From assembly GCA_946885845.1 (NCBI GenBank), contig CAMPHJ010000002.1, positions 124,001 through 188,000 of the forward strand: 64,000 nt of DNA, given 5' to 3'. A program made the position numbers and the translations under genes. Positions 26,641-36,383 of this stretch are shown here, piece after piece. Origin of the DNA: an uncultured Sphingobium sp. (GTDB taxonomy: Bacteria; Pseudomonadota; Alphaproteobacteria; Sphingomonadales; Sphingomonadaceae). Below the pieces are notes generated by a model, which made no database searches, had not been told where the DNA came from, and saw nothing but the letters and a program-made list of their open reading frames with translations. Numbering within the stretch: the stretch's first letter is position 1; every line of letters begins with the position of its first letter.

Positions 26641-28971
26641 ATGATGTTACGGCGTTTATCGCGCAATTTGTTGCTTTCTGGCGCGGCGTTGAGCGCGATT
26701 TGCGATACGGCTGGGGCGGCGGAAACGCAGGCGGAAAAGCCGGTGCTCCAGGCCGATGCTCAGCTCGGCACCATTGTCGTGACTGCGCGGCGGACGCGCG
26801 AAAATCTTCAGGAAACACCGGTGGCCGTGACCGCCCTGACCGGCGAAATGCTGGACAAGCTTAATATCCGCGATGTGGTGGCGACGGCGCAATTCACCCC
26901 GAATCTTGGCATCAGCGCGCAGCCCGCGTCGATCACCGCCGCGTCGGTATTCATTCGCGGCATCGGCAACGCGTCGCCCAGTGCAGTGTCGGAACAGGGC
27001 GTCGGCATCTACCTCGACGGCGTCTATATCGCGCGATCGGCCGGGGCGATCTTTGACCTGGTCGATCTGGAGCGCATCGAAGTGCTGCGCGGCCCCCAGG
27101 GCACGCTGTTCGGACGCAACAGTGTGGGCGGCGCGATCCAGCTCGTCAGCCGCAAGCCCACCGACGATCCGGGCTTTGAGGGGAAAGCGGGTTATGGCAC
27201 GTTCGACGACTGGTTCGCCCGCGCGCGGTTCGACACCGGCCTGATCGGCAACATGCCGATCAAAGCTACGGTCTCCTACATGCATCGGCAGAAAAACGGC
27301 TATTTCGACAATAGCCTGGCTCCGTCGAGCAAGGACCCCGGCGCCCTCAACAGCGATGCCGTCACCGCTGCTGTCCAGGGTGATTTCGGCAAGCTAACCG
27401 TCAATTACGGTTTCGATTATAATGTCCGTGAAGGCGCCCCGACCTTCTTCCAGGTCATCAATGCAACAGATGATGTTCGTACCTATTATGGAAGTTCCCA
27501 AGCTCTCGGCGGTTCAGCATTTCAGATCGGGCCAGAAGGACTGCGCCGGGGTGAACAACAACCGGCCATGGACCTCAATGGTAACCCAACCTTCAGCGTC
27601 AAGGCGCGGGTCTACGGCCATGCCCTGACGCTCAATTATCAGCTTATGCCCGCCCTCGCGATCAAATCGATCACGGCCTATCGCGCCTATCGCCAGGATG
27701 GCGCCAACGGCCTGTCGGGCAACGGACAGTTGCTTGGCTTCACCTTGAGCCCGCTGCTGTTCGTCGACGGCACCGTCCTGCCCACCGGAGTCCAGCCGGT
27801 GACGCCCTATGACGGCTACACTACGCAGCGTCAGCGTCAGTTTTCTCAGGAAGTGCAGTTGCTGGGCGAAGCCGGGGCGTTCAAATATGTCGGCGGCGCC
27901 TTCTATTTTCATGAAAAGTCATCCGAAGCCAATTATCAACAGTTGACCTTCGTGCTTCCCGGGGGCGATGCGGGTGTAAATCTTTCGCCACTCCAGGCAT
28001 TTCATGGCAAGGCACGTTCCTATGCCGTTTTCGGCCAGCTCAGCTATTCGCCAAGCAGCGATCTGGAACTGACCGGCGGCGCTCGTTATACAAAGGACAG
28101 GAAATGGCTGACGCTTGCCGGTGATGTGCAGCCCAACCTCGACGGTCAGGTATCCTATAATAACTTCTCTTGGCTGATCTCCGCCAATTACAAGCTGCGT
28201 CAGGACTTGATGACCTATGCCCGCGTATCGAGCGGCTACCGCGCGGGCGGCATCAATCCGTCCGCTTCGGAGATCAACATCTTCGCGCCGGAAAAGGCCA
28301 TATCGTATGAAGCCGGCGTGAAGGCCGAATGGTTTGATCGCCGCCTGCGCACCAATCTGTCGGCCTTCTATGTGGATTATAAAAATCTGCAGATCCCGCA
28401 ATTTCTGGCGGGTACCGGCGGGGCAACATCGACCATCGCCAATGCAGGTCGCGTCGCCTATCGCGGGGTGGAAGCCGAACTCACCGCCGTCCCTGTCCCT
28501 GGCCTGACGATCGATGGTTCGGTTGGCTATACCTCACCCAAATATAAGAGCTATCTCTACCGCGATCCCATCACCGACGCGGTGATCAACGTCGCCTCCG
28601 AAGCACGCATGTCACAGACCGCCAAGTTAAACACCCATGTTGGCGCGCAATATGACCACGAATTCGGCATCGGCACCTTGTCGCTGCGTGCCGACTATTC
28701 CTATCGCAGCACCGTCTACTGGTTCACGCTGGACCGGATCAATCCCTTCAATCGCGATATCCGATCACGCCCGGACCATAATCTGCGCGCCCGTATCTCG
28801 CTGAGCGATATTGCGGTCGGCGGTGGCAGGCTGGACCTGGGCTTCTGGGGCGACAATCTGACCAACGACCGCAATATCGATTTCGGCATCGACTTCGGCA
28901 GTCTTGGCTATGGCAGCGCCTCCTTCAAGAAGAAGCGGACTTTCGGCGTGGACGCAAAGCTCAGCTATTGA
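26641..28971 (+). CDS. TonB-dependent outer-membrane receptor
   Basis: This 776-aa protein has a signal peptide (LLLSGAALSAICDTAGAAE), a plug domain starting IVVTARRTRENLQETPVAVTAL, the conserved LRGPQGTLFGRNSVGGAI stretch, and a barrel ending in aromatic Tyr (DAKLSY). GAGGGGA precedes ATG 26641; a second Met follows directly. It shares its upstream region with ridA and the GMC gene. The region also holds the inverted repeat at 26537-26567. It probably carries the cluster's organic substrate across the outer membrane, with the MFS protein at 29659 acting at the inner membrane. Confidence 0.92.
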   Translation: MMLRRLSRNLLLSGAALSAICDTAGAAETQAEKPVLQADAQLGTIVVTARRTRENLQETPVAVTALTGEMLDKLNIRDVVATAQFTPNLGISAQPASITAASVFIRGIGNASPSAVSEQGVGIYLDGVYIARSAGAIFDLVDLERIEVLRGPQGTLFGRNSVGGAIQLVSRKPTDDPGFEGKAGYGTFDDWFARARFDTGLIGNMPIKATVSYMHRQKNGYFDNSLAPSSKDPGALNSDAVTAAVQGDFGKLTVNYGFDYNVREGAPTFFQVINATDDVRTYYGSSQALGGSAFQIGPEGLRRGEQQPAMDLNGNPTFSVKARVYGHALTLNYQLMPALAIKSITAYRAYRQDGANGLSGNGQLLGFTLSPLLFVDGTVLPTGVQPVTPYDGYTTQRQRQFSQEVQLLGEAGAFKYVGGAFYFHEKSSEANYQQLTFVLPGGDAGVNLSPLQAFHGKARSYAVFGQLSYSPSSDLELTGGARYTKDRKWLTLAGDVQPNLDGQVSYNNFSWLISANYKLRQDLMTYARVSSGYRAGGINPSASEINIFAPEKAISYEAGVKAEWFDRRLRTNLSAFYVDYKNLQIPQFLAGTGGATSTIANAGRVAYRGVEAELTAVPVPGLTIDGSVGYTSPKYKSYLYRDPITDAVINVASEARMSQTAKLNTHVGAQYDHEFGIGTLSLRADYSYRSTVYWFTLDRINPFNRDIRSRPDHNLRARISLSDIAVGGGRLDLGFWGDNLTNDRNIDFGIDFGSLGYGSASFKKKRTFGVDAKLSY

Positions 28972-29008
28972 CGCTCTACCGGGACGGGGCCGCGCTCATC
29001 GCGGCCCC

Positions 29009-29578
29009 TCATGCTTCGCAACCGGCAATGAGCAGGTCGACAAGTTGGCGCACATAGGCATCGGACGGCTGGTCCTTGGCGATCACGATCAGGCCCGCGA
29101 TCGAAGTGAACAGGGTCGTGATCACCATCAGCGTGTTCACTTCCGCACGGATCTTGCCCTCTTGCTTGGCGACATCGAGTGGGCCGACCATCTCTTCGGC
29201 GATCGCGCGCCACTGGCGCAGCGTTTCCTCATTCACGAAGCCGGAGCCAAGATGGGCGACCAAGCCGTTGATGGCGATTTCGTCGGGCCGCGCCGAAAAG
29301 TCGCGAAAGGCGATGGCAATGACCTGCAGATGCTCGCGCCAGTCGGCGCGCGGTTCCACCCGAAAGGTCGCATTATGCGCCGTCAGCGCTTCGACGATCA
29401 ACGCTTCGCGCGTCGGCCAGCGGGCGTAAAGGGTCGAGCGCGCAATGCCCGCCTGTTCCGCGACGTCCTGCATCGTGAACTCGGTCTCGCCGTTCTTGAT
29501 GAACTGCAAGACGGTGGCGGCAACCGTCTGCCGGACCCTTTCCGTGCGCCCACCAGGGCGAATGCTGCCGCGTGTCAT
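29009..29578 (-). CDS. TetR/AcrR-family transcriptional regulator
   Basis: This 189-aa protein carries an N-terminal HTH at about residues 12-58 (VRQTVAATVLQFIKNGETEFTMQDVAEQAGIARSTLYARWPTREALI) and a C-terminal TetR_C-type helical domain with DWREHLQVIAIAFRDF. It lies between the TonB receptor and the divergently transcribed MFS gene. It is therefore well placed to repress both sides of the cluster; the inverted repeat at 26537-26567 is a candidate site. The ligand is unknown. Confidence 0.9.
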   Translation of the reverse strand: MTRGSIRPGGRTERVRQTVAATVLQFIKNGETEFTMQDVAEQAGIARSTLYARWPTREALIVEALTAHNATFRVEPRADWREHLQVIAIAFRDFSARPDEIAINGLVAHLGSGFVNEETLRQWRAIAEEMVGPLDVAKQEGKIRAEVNTLMVITTLFTSIAGLIVIAKDQPSDAYVRQLVDLLIAGCEA

Positions 29579-29658
29579 GCGCCCTCTTATCGAGCCGCGG
29601 CCAACAGACTCAAGAGCAAATCGCCCGATGCCACAGGCAATCGGAATGAAGGAAATAC

Positions 29659-30906
29659 ATGGTGAAGTATGGCGAAGGCAGTGTCCCCCTTGGCTCGGAT
29701 CCGTGGGGTGTGATGGTGGTTCTATCCGTCATCGGCTTCCTCCTGATTGGCGGCATGCTGACGTCGCTCAGCGTCTATATGTCCGTCATGCAGCCCCTTT
29801 TCCGCTGGAGCGAAGCCGAAATGGGCGCGGGGCCGGTCGCGCTGCTGCTCGGCATGAGCGCGGGCAATCTGTTCGTTGGCCGGGCGATGCGGGCTGTCGG
29901 CATCCGGAGACTGTTCGCCCTTGGGGCTGGCATGGCGGTTTGCGGCTGGATCGCGGCAGGTTTCACCGGCACTTTGCCGTCCTTCATGGCCGCGATGGCG
30001 CTGTCGGGCCTTGGCGTGGGCATGGCCACGATCGTCCCGGGCATCGCGGTCATATCGCAGAGCTTCCACCGGCACAGGGGGCTGGCCATCGCGCTCTTCA
30101 TCGGCAGTTGCGCGCTTGCCAGTGCGACCATGCCGATGATCAGCGGGCGGCTGATCGCGGCATTGGGCTGGCGCGAGACATTCTGGACCATCGGCGCGGC
30201 GGCGGGCCTGATATGTACAGGGCTGGTGTATCTCCTTCCGCGCACCCGATGCGGCGCCTCCGACGGAGACGGTGCGGAGAGCTTCGGCCTGACAAGAGAA
30301 CAGGCTCTGAGGAAGCCAGGCTACTGGTTGCTGGCCATCGTCCTCACGGTCAGCCAATTGTCCTTGAATGCCATTCTTTTCAACCTGATCGCCTATCTTC
30401 GGCACAGCGGCTTCGACCAAGCGGACGCGGTCACCGTCTACAGTGTCGCCAATTTCATGAGCCTGCCGGGACTCCTCATCGGCGGGATGGCCTCCGACCG
30501 GATCAGCGCCCGCATCCTCCTGCCCATCGTCCTCGCCTTGCAGGCAGCGGGCACGCTAGCCTTGCTGGGGGTCGGCGGCGATCCTCTATGGCAGGGCCGG
30601 ACGGCGATCGCGCTTTTCATCATGCTCTGGGGCAGTGTGGCCGGTTTGCCGGCACAGGCGGGATCCATGCTGCTGACCGAAATGATCGGCCTGCGCGCCT
30701 ATGCCGCGATGCTGGGGATCATCTTCACAATCAACGGCTTTGTCGGCGCACTGGCGCCGGTCGCAGTCGGATGGGCCTATGAGGCGAGCGGGGGCTATGT
30801 CCTTCCGGTCTTCTGCCTTGGCATGCTGACCCTGGTGGCGAGCATCGCCTCGCTTTTCTGCCGCAGTGCTCCGTTCGTGGCGGCGATGGCAGCACGCGCC
30901 AACTGA
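29659..30906 (+). CDS. MFS transporter (12-TM, organic-acid type)
   Basis: This 415-aa inner-membrane protein has about 12 hydrophobic segments in two halves (first MVVLSVIGFLLIGGMLTSLSVYMSVM, second half from GYWLLAIVLTVSQLSLNAILF). An MFS loop 2-3-like stretch, GRAMRAVGIRRLFALGAG, is present. The fold and size fit monocarboxylate/oxalate-formate-like major facilitators. GAAGG lies before ATG 29659. It is followed after 26 bases by the DAO-type oxidase and then by an SDR, forming a rightward operon. Its job is probably uptake of the substrate or an intermediate of that pathway. Confidence 0.9.
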   Translation: MVKYGEGSVPLGSDPWGVMVVLSVIGFLLIGGMLTSLSVYMSVMQPLFRWSEAEMGAGPVALLLGMSAGNLFVGRAMRAVGIRRLFALGAGMAVCGWIAAGFTGTLPSFMAAMALSGLGVGMATIVPGIAVISQSFHRHRGLAIALFIGSCALASATMPMISGRLIAALGWRETFWTIGAAAGLICTGLVYLLPRTRCGASDGDGAESFGLTREQALRKPGYWLLAIVLTVSQLSLNAILFNLIAYLRHSGFDQADAVTVYSVANFMSLPGLLIGGMASDRISARILLPIVLALQAAGTLALLGVGGDPLWQGRTAIALFIMLWGSVAGLPAQAGSMLLTEMIGLRAYAAMLGIIFTINGFVGALAPVAVGWAYEASGGYVLPVFCLGMLTLVASIASLFCRSAPFVAAMAARAN

Positions 30907-30932
30907 CAGAATTTTCCCTGGAGATTGAGTAG

Positions 30933-32249
30933 ATGCAGAACAGAGCCGTCTTCGAACGGGGCGAGATTCCGATATCCGCCAGTGGCTGGACCAAGCCGCA
31001 AGGCCTCGCGCCCAACTGGCCCGCGCTGACGGAAACGGTTTCCACCGATGTCGCTGTCATCGGCGCTGGCCTTGCAGGGTCATCCCTCGCGCTGCATCTG
31101 GCGGAAGCGGGTATTTCAGTCACCGTGCTGGAAGCACGCCAGCCGGGCTGGGGAGCATCGGGCCGCAACGCCGGGCATGTCCTCCCGATCCTGCGGGACA
31201 TGCGTGTGTTCCGTCGTTTTCCGGACGAGGGCCGGCGATTTCTGGACCTGTTCCGCGAACATCACACCATCCCCTTCGATCTGGCTGCCCGCTATGCGAT
31301 CGACTGCGATGCCGTCCGCTCCGGCTATATCAACGGGATGAAGACCCGGCGAGCCTTTGAAGGATTTCTGCGGGAATTTTCCTATCTGGAAGAGAATGGC
31401 CTGCAAAAGCTGGTCCGCATATCAGGGGATGACATGAAGGTCCGTACCGGATCGGCCGCCTATCCTTATGGCGTGCTGTTCGAAGATGGCGGCCGTATCA
31501 ATCCTTATCTCTTCACCAATGGCATGGTCGCAGTGGCCGCGCGGCTCGGGGCGCGTATTCATGGCGACAGCGAGGCGCTGGCGCTGGAGCGGGCAGGCGA
31601 GCGCTGGCGCATCCGCACGCGGACAGGCAGCGTGCTGGCGAATCGCATCGTGTTCTGCACCAATGCCTATCCAACAGGGATCGAACCCGCGTTCCGGAAA
31701 GCCTTTTATCCGCTGACCGCCTATGCCCTCACCACCAAGCCGCTGCCGGCCGGGGCGCTGGACCGTATTCTCCCCGGTGGCGGCACTTTCGCGCAGGCGC
31801 CGATCGATCTCAATCCGATGGTCCGCGATCGCCATGGCCGCCTCATCCTCTCGTCGATCCCAAGGGTCGGCGGAGCACATGATGCGCCGTGGCATTTCCA
31901 GTCACAATTGCGCTGGCTGCATCGCATCTGGCCGGACACGCGCGGCATGAGGATCGAGATGGAGGATTATTGGACGGGACGGGTTGCCTTGCGGAAGGCG
32001 CAGTTTCCCGGCGTGTTCGAGCTTGGTAGAGGCATTTTCGGGCTGATGTATTTCAACGCCTGGGGCAATGTCATGGCGCCCTTGATGGGCAAGATTCTTG
32101 CTGGCGGACTGGCGCGCGACGACATGGCGAGCTTGCCCTTCCCGGTCGAGCGGCCCGAGCCTGTGTCCTTCAACCGAAAATATGAGGTGCTGATCCGCCA
32201 CGTTTTGATCCCGGCTGCGCGAACCGCGCAACGATGGGGTTTTCTCTAG
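30933..32249 (+). CDS. FAD-dependent DAO-type amine/amino-acid oxidoreductase
   Basis: This 438-aa protein has a dinucleotide-binding motif near residues 33-62 (TDVAVIGAGLAGSSLALHLAEAGISVTVLEA), then GWGASGRNAGHVLP, the second half of the DAO fold, and a C-terminal GRGIFGLMYFNAWGNVMAPLMGKILAG flavin region. This is the pattern of gamma-glutamylputrescine oxidase (PuuB-like) and related secondary-amine oxidases, which produce an imine or aldehyde. GGAGA precedes ATG 30933. With RidA in the same cluster this suggests oxidation of an amine or amino compound. The substrate cannot be read. Confidence 0.88.
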   Translation: MQNRAVFERGEIPISASGWTKPQGLAPNWPALTETVSTDVAVIGAGLAGSSLALHLAEAGISVTVLEARQPGWGASGRNAGHVLPILRDMRVFRRFPDEGRRFLDLFREHHTIPFDLAARYAIDCDAVRSGYINGMKTRRAFEGFLREFSYLEENGLQKLVRISGDDMKVRTGSAAYPYGVLFEDGGRINPYLFTNGMVAVAARLGARIHGDSEALALERAGERWRIRTRTGSVLANRIVFCTNAYPTGIEPAFRKAFYPLTAYALTTKPLPAGALDRILPGGGTFAQAPIDLNPMVRDRHGRLILSSIPRVGGAHDAPWHFQSQLRWLHRIWPDTRGMRIEMEDYWTGRVALRKAQFPGVFELGRGIFGLMYFNAWGNVMAPLMGKILAGGLARDDMASLPFPVERPEPVSFNRKYEVLIRHVLIPAARTAQRWGFL

Positions 32250-32335
32250 CCGATGATTCTCACGCTTATCTGACGCTGCCGGCGGCGCGAAGGCGCCCAA
32301 GGCAGCTGAAAACGGTCAATAGAAAGGAACGGAAT

Positions 32336-33114
32336 ATGATGGCTGACATTGGTCCTAAATTGGGGTCGCCCTCGACGGGCGTTGTAATAACCGGCGGAGC
32401 GTCTGGCCTGGGCTTCGCATCGGCGCGGGCGCTGGCGGCGGTCGGCCGCCCTGTCGCGCTGTGGGACCTGAATGCCGAGCGTGTAGAACAGGCCGCGGCG
32501 GAGATCGCGGCGCAATTCGACGTGGAGACGCTGGGCCTGCGCTGCGACGTGCGCGATGTTCAGGCAATCACCGACTGCGCTGCGGAAACGCTGGCACAAA
32601 TGCCCGACATCGGCGGGCTGGTCCATTGCGCGGGTGTGGTCGATCAAGAGGGACTGGATGGCCTGACTGAGGAAAGCTGGGACAGCGGCATTGCGGTCCA
32701 TCTGCGCGCGCTGCCCTTCCTCATAAAGGCGTTCCTACCTGAGTTGGCAAGCCGGCCGGGGTCGGCCATTGTCGCCGCCGCATCGATCAACGCGACGCTC
32801 GGCAACGCGATCAACCCTGTCTACACGGCGGGGAAGGGTGGCGTGCTGTCGCTGGTCCGCTCTCTGGCGGACAGGCTGGCGCAGGATGGCATCCGCATTA
32901 ATTCGCTTTCGCCTGGGCAAATTATAACGCCGATGACCCGCCCGGTCGTCGATGTGCTGGCACCCGGCCATTTTGAAAGCGTATCCTGCTGGGCCGCATG
33001 GGCGAGGCGGAGGAGATCGGGCGCGTGGTCCGTTTCTTGTTGTCGGACGAGGCGAGCTATATCACCGCCGCGCAGATCGTGGTGGACGGGGGAAATATCT
33101 CTTCCCAGCGCTGA
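32336..33114 (+). pseudogene. Short-chain dehydrogenase (SDR) with a one-base frameshift
   Basis: The protein starts MMADIGPKLGSPSTGVVITGGASGLGFASARALAA, with the classical TGxxxGxG cofactor motif, and runs normally through NPVYTAGKGGVLSLVRSLADRL (catalytic Tyr-x-x-x-Lys) to APGHFE. At 32976-32978 three A residues stand where four are needed. In the next frame the expected C terminus continues perfectly as KRILLGRMGEAEEIGRVVRFLLSDEASYITAAQIVVDGGNISSQR and stops at 33114. So only one A is missing. It may be a recent inactivating mutation or a sequencing error. AAAGGA precedes ATG 32336. It is third in the MFS-DAO-SDR operon. Confidence 0.85.
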
Positions 33115-33518
33115 GTGGGGGGGGGGGCGAGCAGCGCGCACTTCCACTTGCGCGTCGTCTAGCCCAGGCTGGGCGCGGCACGGCCGGGTCATCTGCCGGG
33201 GCATGGCATCCGTTCTGAAACTCTTGTTTCTAAGCCGATAGGCGGGAATCGGCCAGCCTTGGCCCCCAAAGATGAAAAAGCAGACCGACCGGACCTCGCG
33301 ACGGAAAAATGGCGCCTGAGCGTCCAGGAAGGGTCGGTTTTGCCAAGCGCCAAACACCGCATCTGGGACATACCTGCCGGTCACGATTGCGGTGGCGAAC
33401 GACAGCTTTTTGCAGGAACGGACGTCTTGCGTTCGTTGATGCCTCCGCTTCGAGCCGGTAGAGTAAAATCCAGACTGGCCAACATCAGCGACGCGTGTCA
33501 TCCTGGGAACTGTGGTCC
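33115..33518. other. Intergenic with an 11-G run; no gene recognised
   Basis: This stretch begins with an uninterrupted run of 11 G residues (33117-33127) just after the SDR end. The remaining 390 bases up to the copB stop contain no frame I can support. Confidence 0.5.
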
Positions 33519-34526
33519 TCAGAACCAGGAACGGATTCCGATCAGGAAATTCCATCCTCCTGCCTTCTTGTCCCGGGCACGCCGGAAATCCGCCGTATCG
33601 CCAAAGGCGCGTTCGTACTTCACGCCAACATACGGCGCGAACTCTGGCACGAACTGGTAGCGCAGCCGTAACCCCAGCTCGGCGGTGGAGAGGCCGGAGC
33701 CTATGCCAAGCTCAGGAACATCTTGCACCGAAAAGTTGAGTTCGGCCGCGGGTTGAAGGATCAGCTTCTGGGTCAGGCGCTGATCATATTCTGCCTCGAT
33801 CCGCGCGGTGACGTCACCATTGTTTGAGAGGAACAGCGCCCCGCCCACCTCGAACCAGTACGGGGCAAGGACCTGGACGCCGACAACTGCGTAAGTCCGA
33901 TCCGGCCCGGCGCCAAGATCCTGCCGGATACCGGTCTGGAGGTTCCACCACGGGTCGAGCGCACGGCTCCAGAGCGCCTGTACCTCGGCGTGTTCCGGAC
34001 TCGCGCCGAAGCGGCTTTCACCCTCGGTCTTGACCCAGAGCCTGTCAATGTCGCCGCCGTACCAGCCTTGCGCATCCCAAGCGTAACCGTCCTTGTCCTT
34101 GCCGATGACCGCTTCGAGCTGATCAATCAGGATCATGCCGCTCTTGATATCGCCATGTTCCTTGCGGACGATTTCGCGCGCCGGGGCCATTGCCGGAGCG
34201 CCGTAAATGGCATCGGCCGCATGATCGGGACCGGTCAATGCCGCAGAGGATGGCAGCGCCACCGGCGGATCGGGAATGCCGGGCGCGTGGTGGGCATGGG
34301 CCGTGTGCGCTTCATGGGCGGATTGTGATGGCATTGCGTGGCCCGCATGTTCATCCGCCGGGGCGGATGAGGGGGCCTGCGGCGGCTCCTGCCCGGCATG
34401 GGGATTGTCCGCTTCCGCCTCCATCGCATGATGCGCGTGAGGATCGACTGGAGCCTCATGATGCTGGTGCTGTGCCAGCGCAGGCGTTGCTACCACCGCG
34501 AGAAGGATGGCTGCGATAGAGTTCAT
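33519..34526 (-). CDS. copB: Copper resistance protein B (outer membrane)
   Basis: This 335-aa protein has a signal peptide (MNSIAAILLAVVATPALAQ), then about 90 residues very rich in His and Met (HQHHEAPVDPHAHHAMEAE, HAGHAMPSQSAHEAHTAHAHH) for copper binding. The CopB barrel domain follows (GWYGGDIDRLWVKTEGE, ALWSRALDPWWNLQTGIRQDLG, GLRLRYQFVPEFAPYVGVKYERAFG) and ends with Trp-Phe. The true start is ATG 34526, whose ATGA overlaps the copA stop; the longer open frame upstream is a shadow. It works with CopA in periplasmic and outer-membrane copper sequestration. Confidence 0.93.
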   Translation of the reverse strand: MNSIAAILLAVVATPALAQHQHHEAPVDPHAHHAMEAEADNPHAGQEPPQAPSSAPADEHAGHAMPSQSAHEAHTAHAHHAPGIPDPPVALPSSAALTGPDHAADAIYGAPAMAPAREIVRKEHGDIKSGMILIDQLEAVIGKDKDGYAWDAQGWYGGDIDRLWVKTEGESRFGASPEHAEVQALWSRALDPWWNLQTGIRQDLGAGPDRTYAVVGVQVLAPYWFEVGGALFLSNNGDVTARIEAEYDQRLTQKLILQPAAELNFSVQDVPELGIGSGLSTAELGLRLRYQFVPEFAPYVGVKYERAFGDTADFRRARDKKAGGWNFLIGIRSWF

Positions 34527-36298
34527 GCTGCTTCTCCTTCCAGCGGGCGGACGGTGACGACGCGGAACATGCCCGCGTGCATGTGCAGCAGCAAATGGCA
34601 ATGGAATGCCCAGTCCCCCGGCGCATCCGCCGTCAGGTCGAAGCTGACCTTGCCGCCCGGCAGCACGTTGACGGTGTGTTTGCGCGGGTAGCTGCCGGTA
34701 TGGCCGTTCACGAGATCGAAGAAATGGCCGTGCAGGTGGATCGGGTGGGTCATCATCGTGTCGTTGATGAGCACGACACGCGCGCGTTCGTTGCGTTCGA
34801 AGCGGATCGGTTCGACGCCCTCGCTGAACTTCTCGCCATCGAACGACCACATGAAGCGTTCCATGTTGCCGGTGAGATGGACCTCGATCGTGCGCTGTGG
34901 TGGGCGCGTGTCGGGGTTGGAAGTGAGCGACATCAGGTCACGGTAGGTCAGCACCTTGTGGCCGACATCCTCCAGCCCGACGCCCGGATCGGCGGTGCGA
35001 TCGACTGGTGACATGGCGATGGCGTCCACGCCAACACCGACTTTGACGCTGTCGGGCACCAAAGACTTGTCGCGCATGTTCATGCTGCCCATCGAATGGG
35101 AACCACCATCATCTGCCGCCGCCGTGCTGGCCCCGGCGGCCATGGCGCCATGGTCCATTCCAGCCATTGAACCATGATCCATGCCGCCCATGCCCATGTC
35201 CTTCATGGTGAGCGTCGGGCGCGGGCGCAGCGGCGGGACGGGCGCGGTCATCCCCATGCGCGGTGCGAGTGTGGCGCGCGCCATGCCGGAACGATCAATC
35301 GATTCCGCGACGAGCGTGAACGCCTTGTCCTCGGCTGGCCGGATAATGACGTCATAGGTCTCGGCATTGCCGATCTGGAATTCGTCCACGGTCACCGGAC
35401 GGACATTCAGCCCATCAGCGCTGACCACGGTCATGGGCAGACCCGGAATGCGGATATTGAAGATCGTCATGGTAGCAGCATTAATGAAGCGCAGCCGCAC
35501 CCGCTCGCCGGGGCGAAAGAGGCCGGTCCAGTTTTCCTGCGGTCCATGACCATTCACGAGGTAAGTGTAGGTGGCGGCCGTCACATCGGCGATGTCGGTG
35601 GGGTCCATCCGCATCTTTCCCCACATCGCGCGGTCGGAAGCGGACATGCTCTCTTCGGGACCACCACTCAGCATACCGAACAGCGTCTGCCTCTGGCGAT
35701 TGAAATAGCCGCCCTCCGCCTTGAGCTTGGTGACGAGCTGGTGGGGATGCAGGAAGGTCCAGTCGCTGAGCACGATCACATGTTCGCGATCATAGGCGAC
35801 CGGATCGGGCTCGGCGGGATCGATCACGATCGGCCCGTAATGGCCCTGCTGCTCCTGGAGACCAGAGTGGCTGTGATACCAGTAGGTGCCGCTTTGCAGC
35901 AGCGGAAATTCGTAAACGAAGGTGGTGTGCGGCTTGATGCCTGGAAAGCTGACGCCAGGAACGCCGTCCATCTGAAACGGGACAATCAGCCCGTGCCAAT
36001 GGATCGAGCTGTCTTCGTTGAGCGTATTCTCGACATGAAGGCGAACATTCTGCCCCTCGCGCAGCCGAATCAACGGTGCTGGCAGCACGCCGTTCATCGT
36101 GACGGCATGACCATTGCGCCCACCAACGGTGAAAGGTGTGTTGGCGATCTTGAGGTGGATATCCTCGCCCGAAAGCGTGGGCATCTGCCCCATCGAGCCG
36201 GTTTGCGCCCAGGCTGGAAACAGGCTGGAAAAGCCCAGTCCCGCAGCACCGACCACGCCGGCACGCAGTAGGGATCGTCGACCGATCGTCTGTGTCAT
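34523..36298 (-). CDS. copA: Multicopper oxidase CopA
   Basis: This 591-aa periplasmic oxidase carries a Tat signal (RRSLLRAGVVGAAGLGF). All four copper-binding blocks are present: SIHWHGLI, TYWYHSHSG, HPIHLHGHFF and WAFHCHLLLHMHAGM, which gives the T1 and T2/T3 sites. A Met/His-rich insert (DMGMGGMDHGSMAGMDHGAM and SMGSMNMRD) is typical of PcoA/CopA proteins that bind extra Cu(I). ATG 36298 is preceded by AGGA 7 bases upstream. The frame is open farther, to 36412, but the Tat motif fixes the start. It oxidises Cu(I) to the less toxic Cu(II). It is translationally coupled to copB. Confidence 0.94.
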   Translation of the reverse strand: MTQTIGRRSLLRAGVVGAAGLGFSSLFPAWAQTGSMGQMPTLSGEDIHLKIANTPFTVGGRNGHAVTMNGVLPAPLIRLREGQNVRLHVENTLNEDSSIHWHGLIVPFQMDGVPGVSFPGIKPHTTFVYEFPLLQSGTYWYHSHSGLQEQQGHYGPIVIDPAEPDPVAYDREHVIVLSDWTFLHPHQLVTKLKAEGGYFNRQRQTLFGMLSGGPEESMSASDRAMWGKMRMDPTDIADVTAATYTYLVNGHGPQENWTGLFRPGERVRLRFINAATMTIFNIRIPGLPMTVVSADGLNVRPVTVDEFQIGNAETYDVIIRPAEDKAFTLVAESIDRSGMARATLAPRMGMTAPVPPLRPRPTLTMKDMGMGGMDHGSMAGMDHGAMAAGASTAAADDGGSHSMGSMNMRDKSLVPDSVKVGVGVDAIAMSPVDRTADPGVGLEDVGHKVLTYRDLMSLTSNPDTRPPQRTIEVHLTGNMERFMWSFDGEKFSEGVEPIRFERNERARVVLINDTMMTHPIHLHGHFFDLVNGHTGSYPRKHTVNVLPGGKVSFDLTADAPGDWAFHCHLLLHMHAGMFRVVTVRPLEGEAA

Positions 36299-36383
36299 GA
36301 TTTTATCCTCGGCTCCACGGGGGAGCCCTCTAAGTGCTGAAGGGGCCGAGAGGCGAGAAAGCCGCCTCCCGGTTTGCGTCCGA

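Noticed and set aside
29445..30782. 445-aa open frame overlapping the MFS gene in another frame
   Set aside because: Composition is Arg/Gly/His-rich as in off-frame GC-rich DNA; the MFS frame is clearly the coding one.
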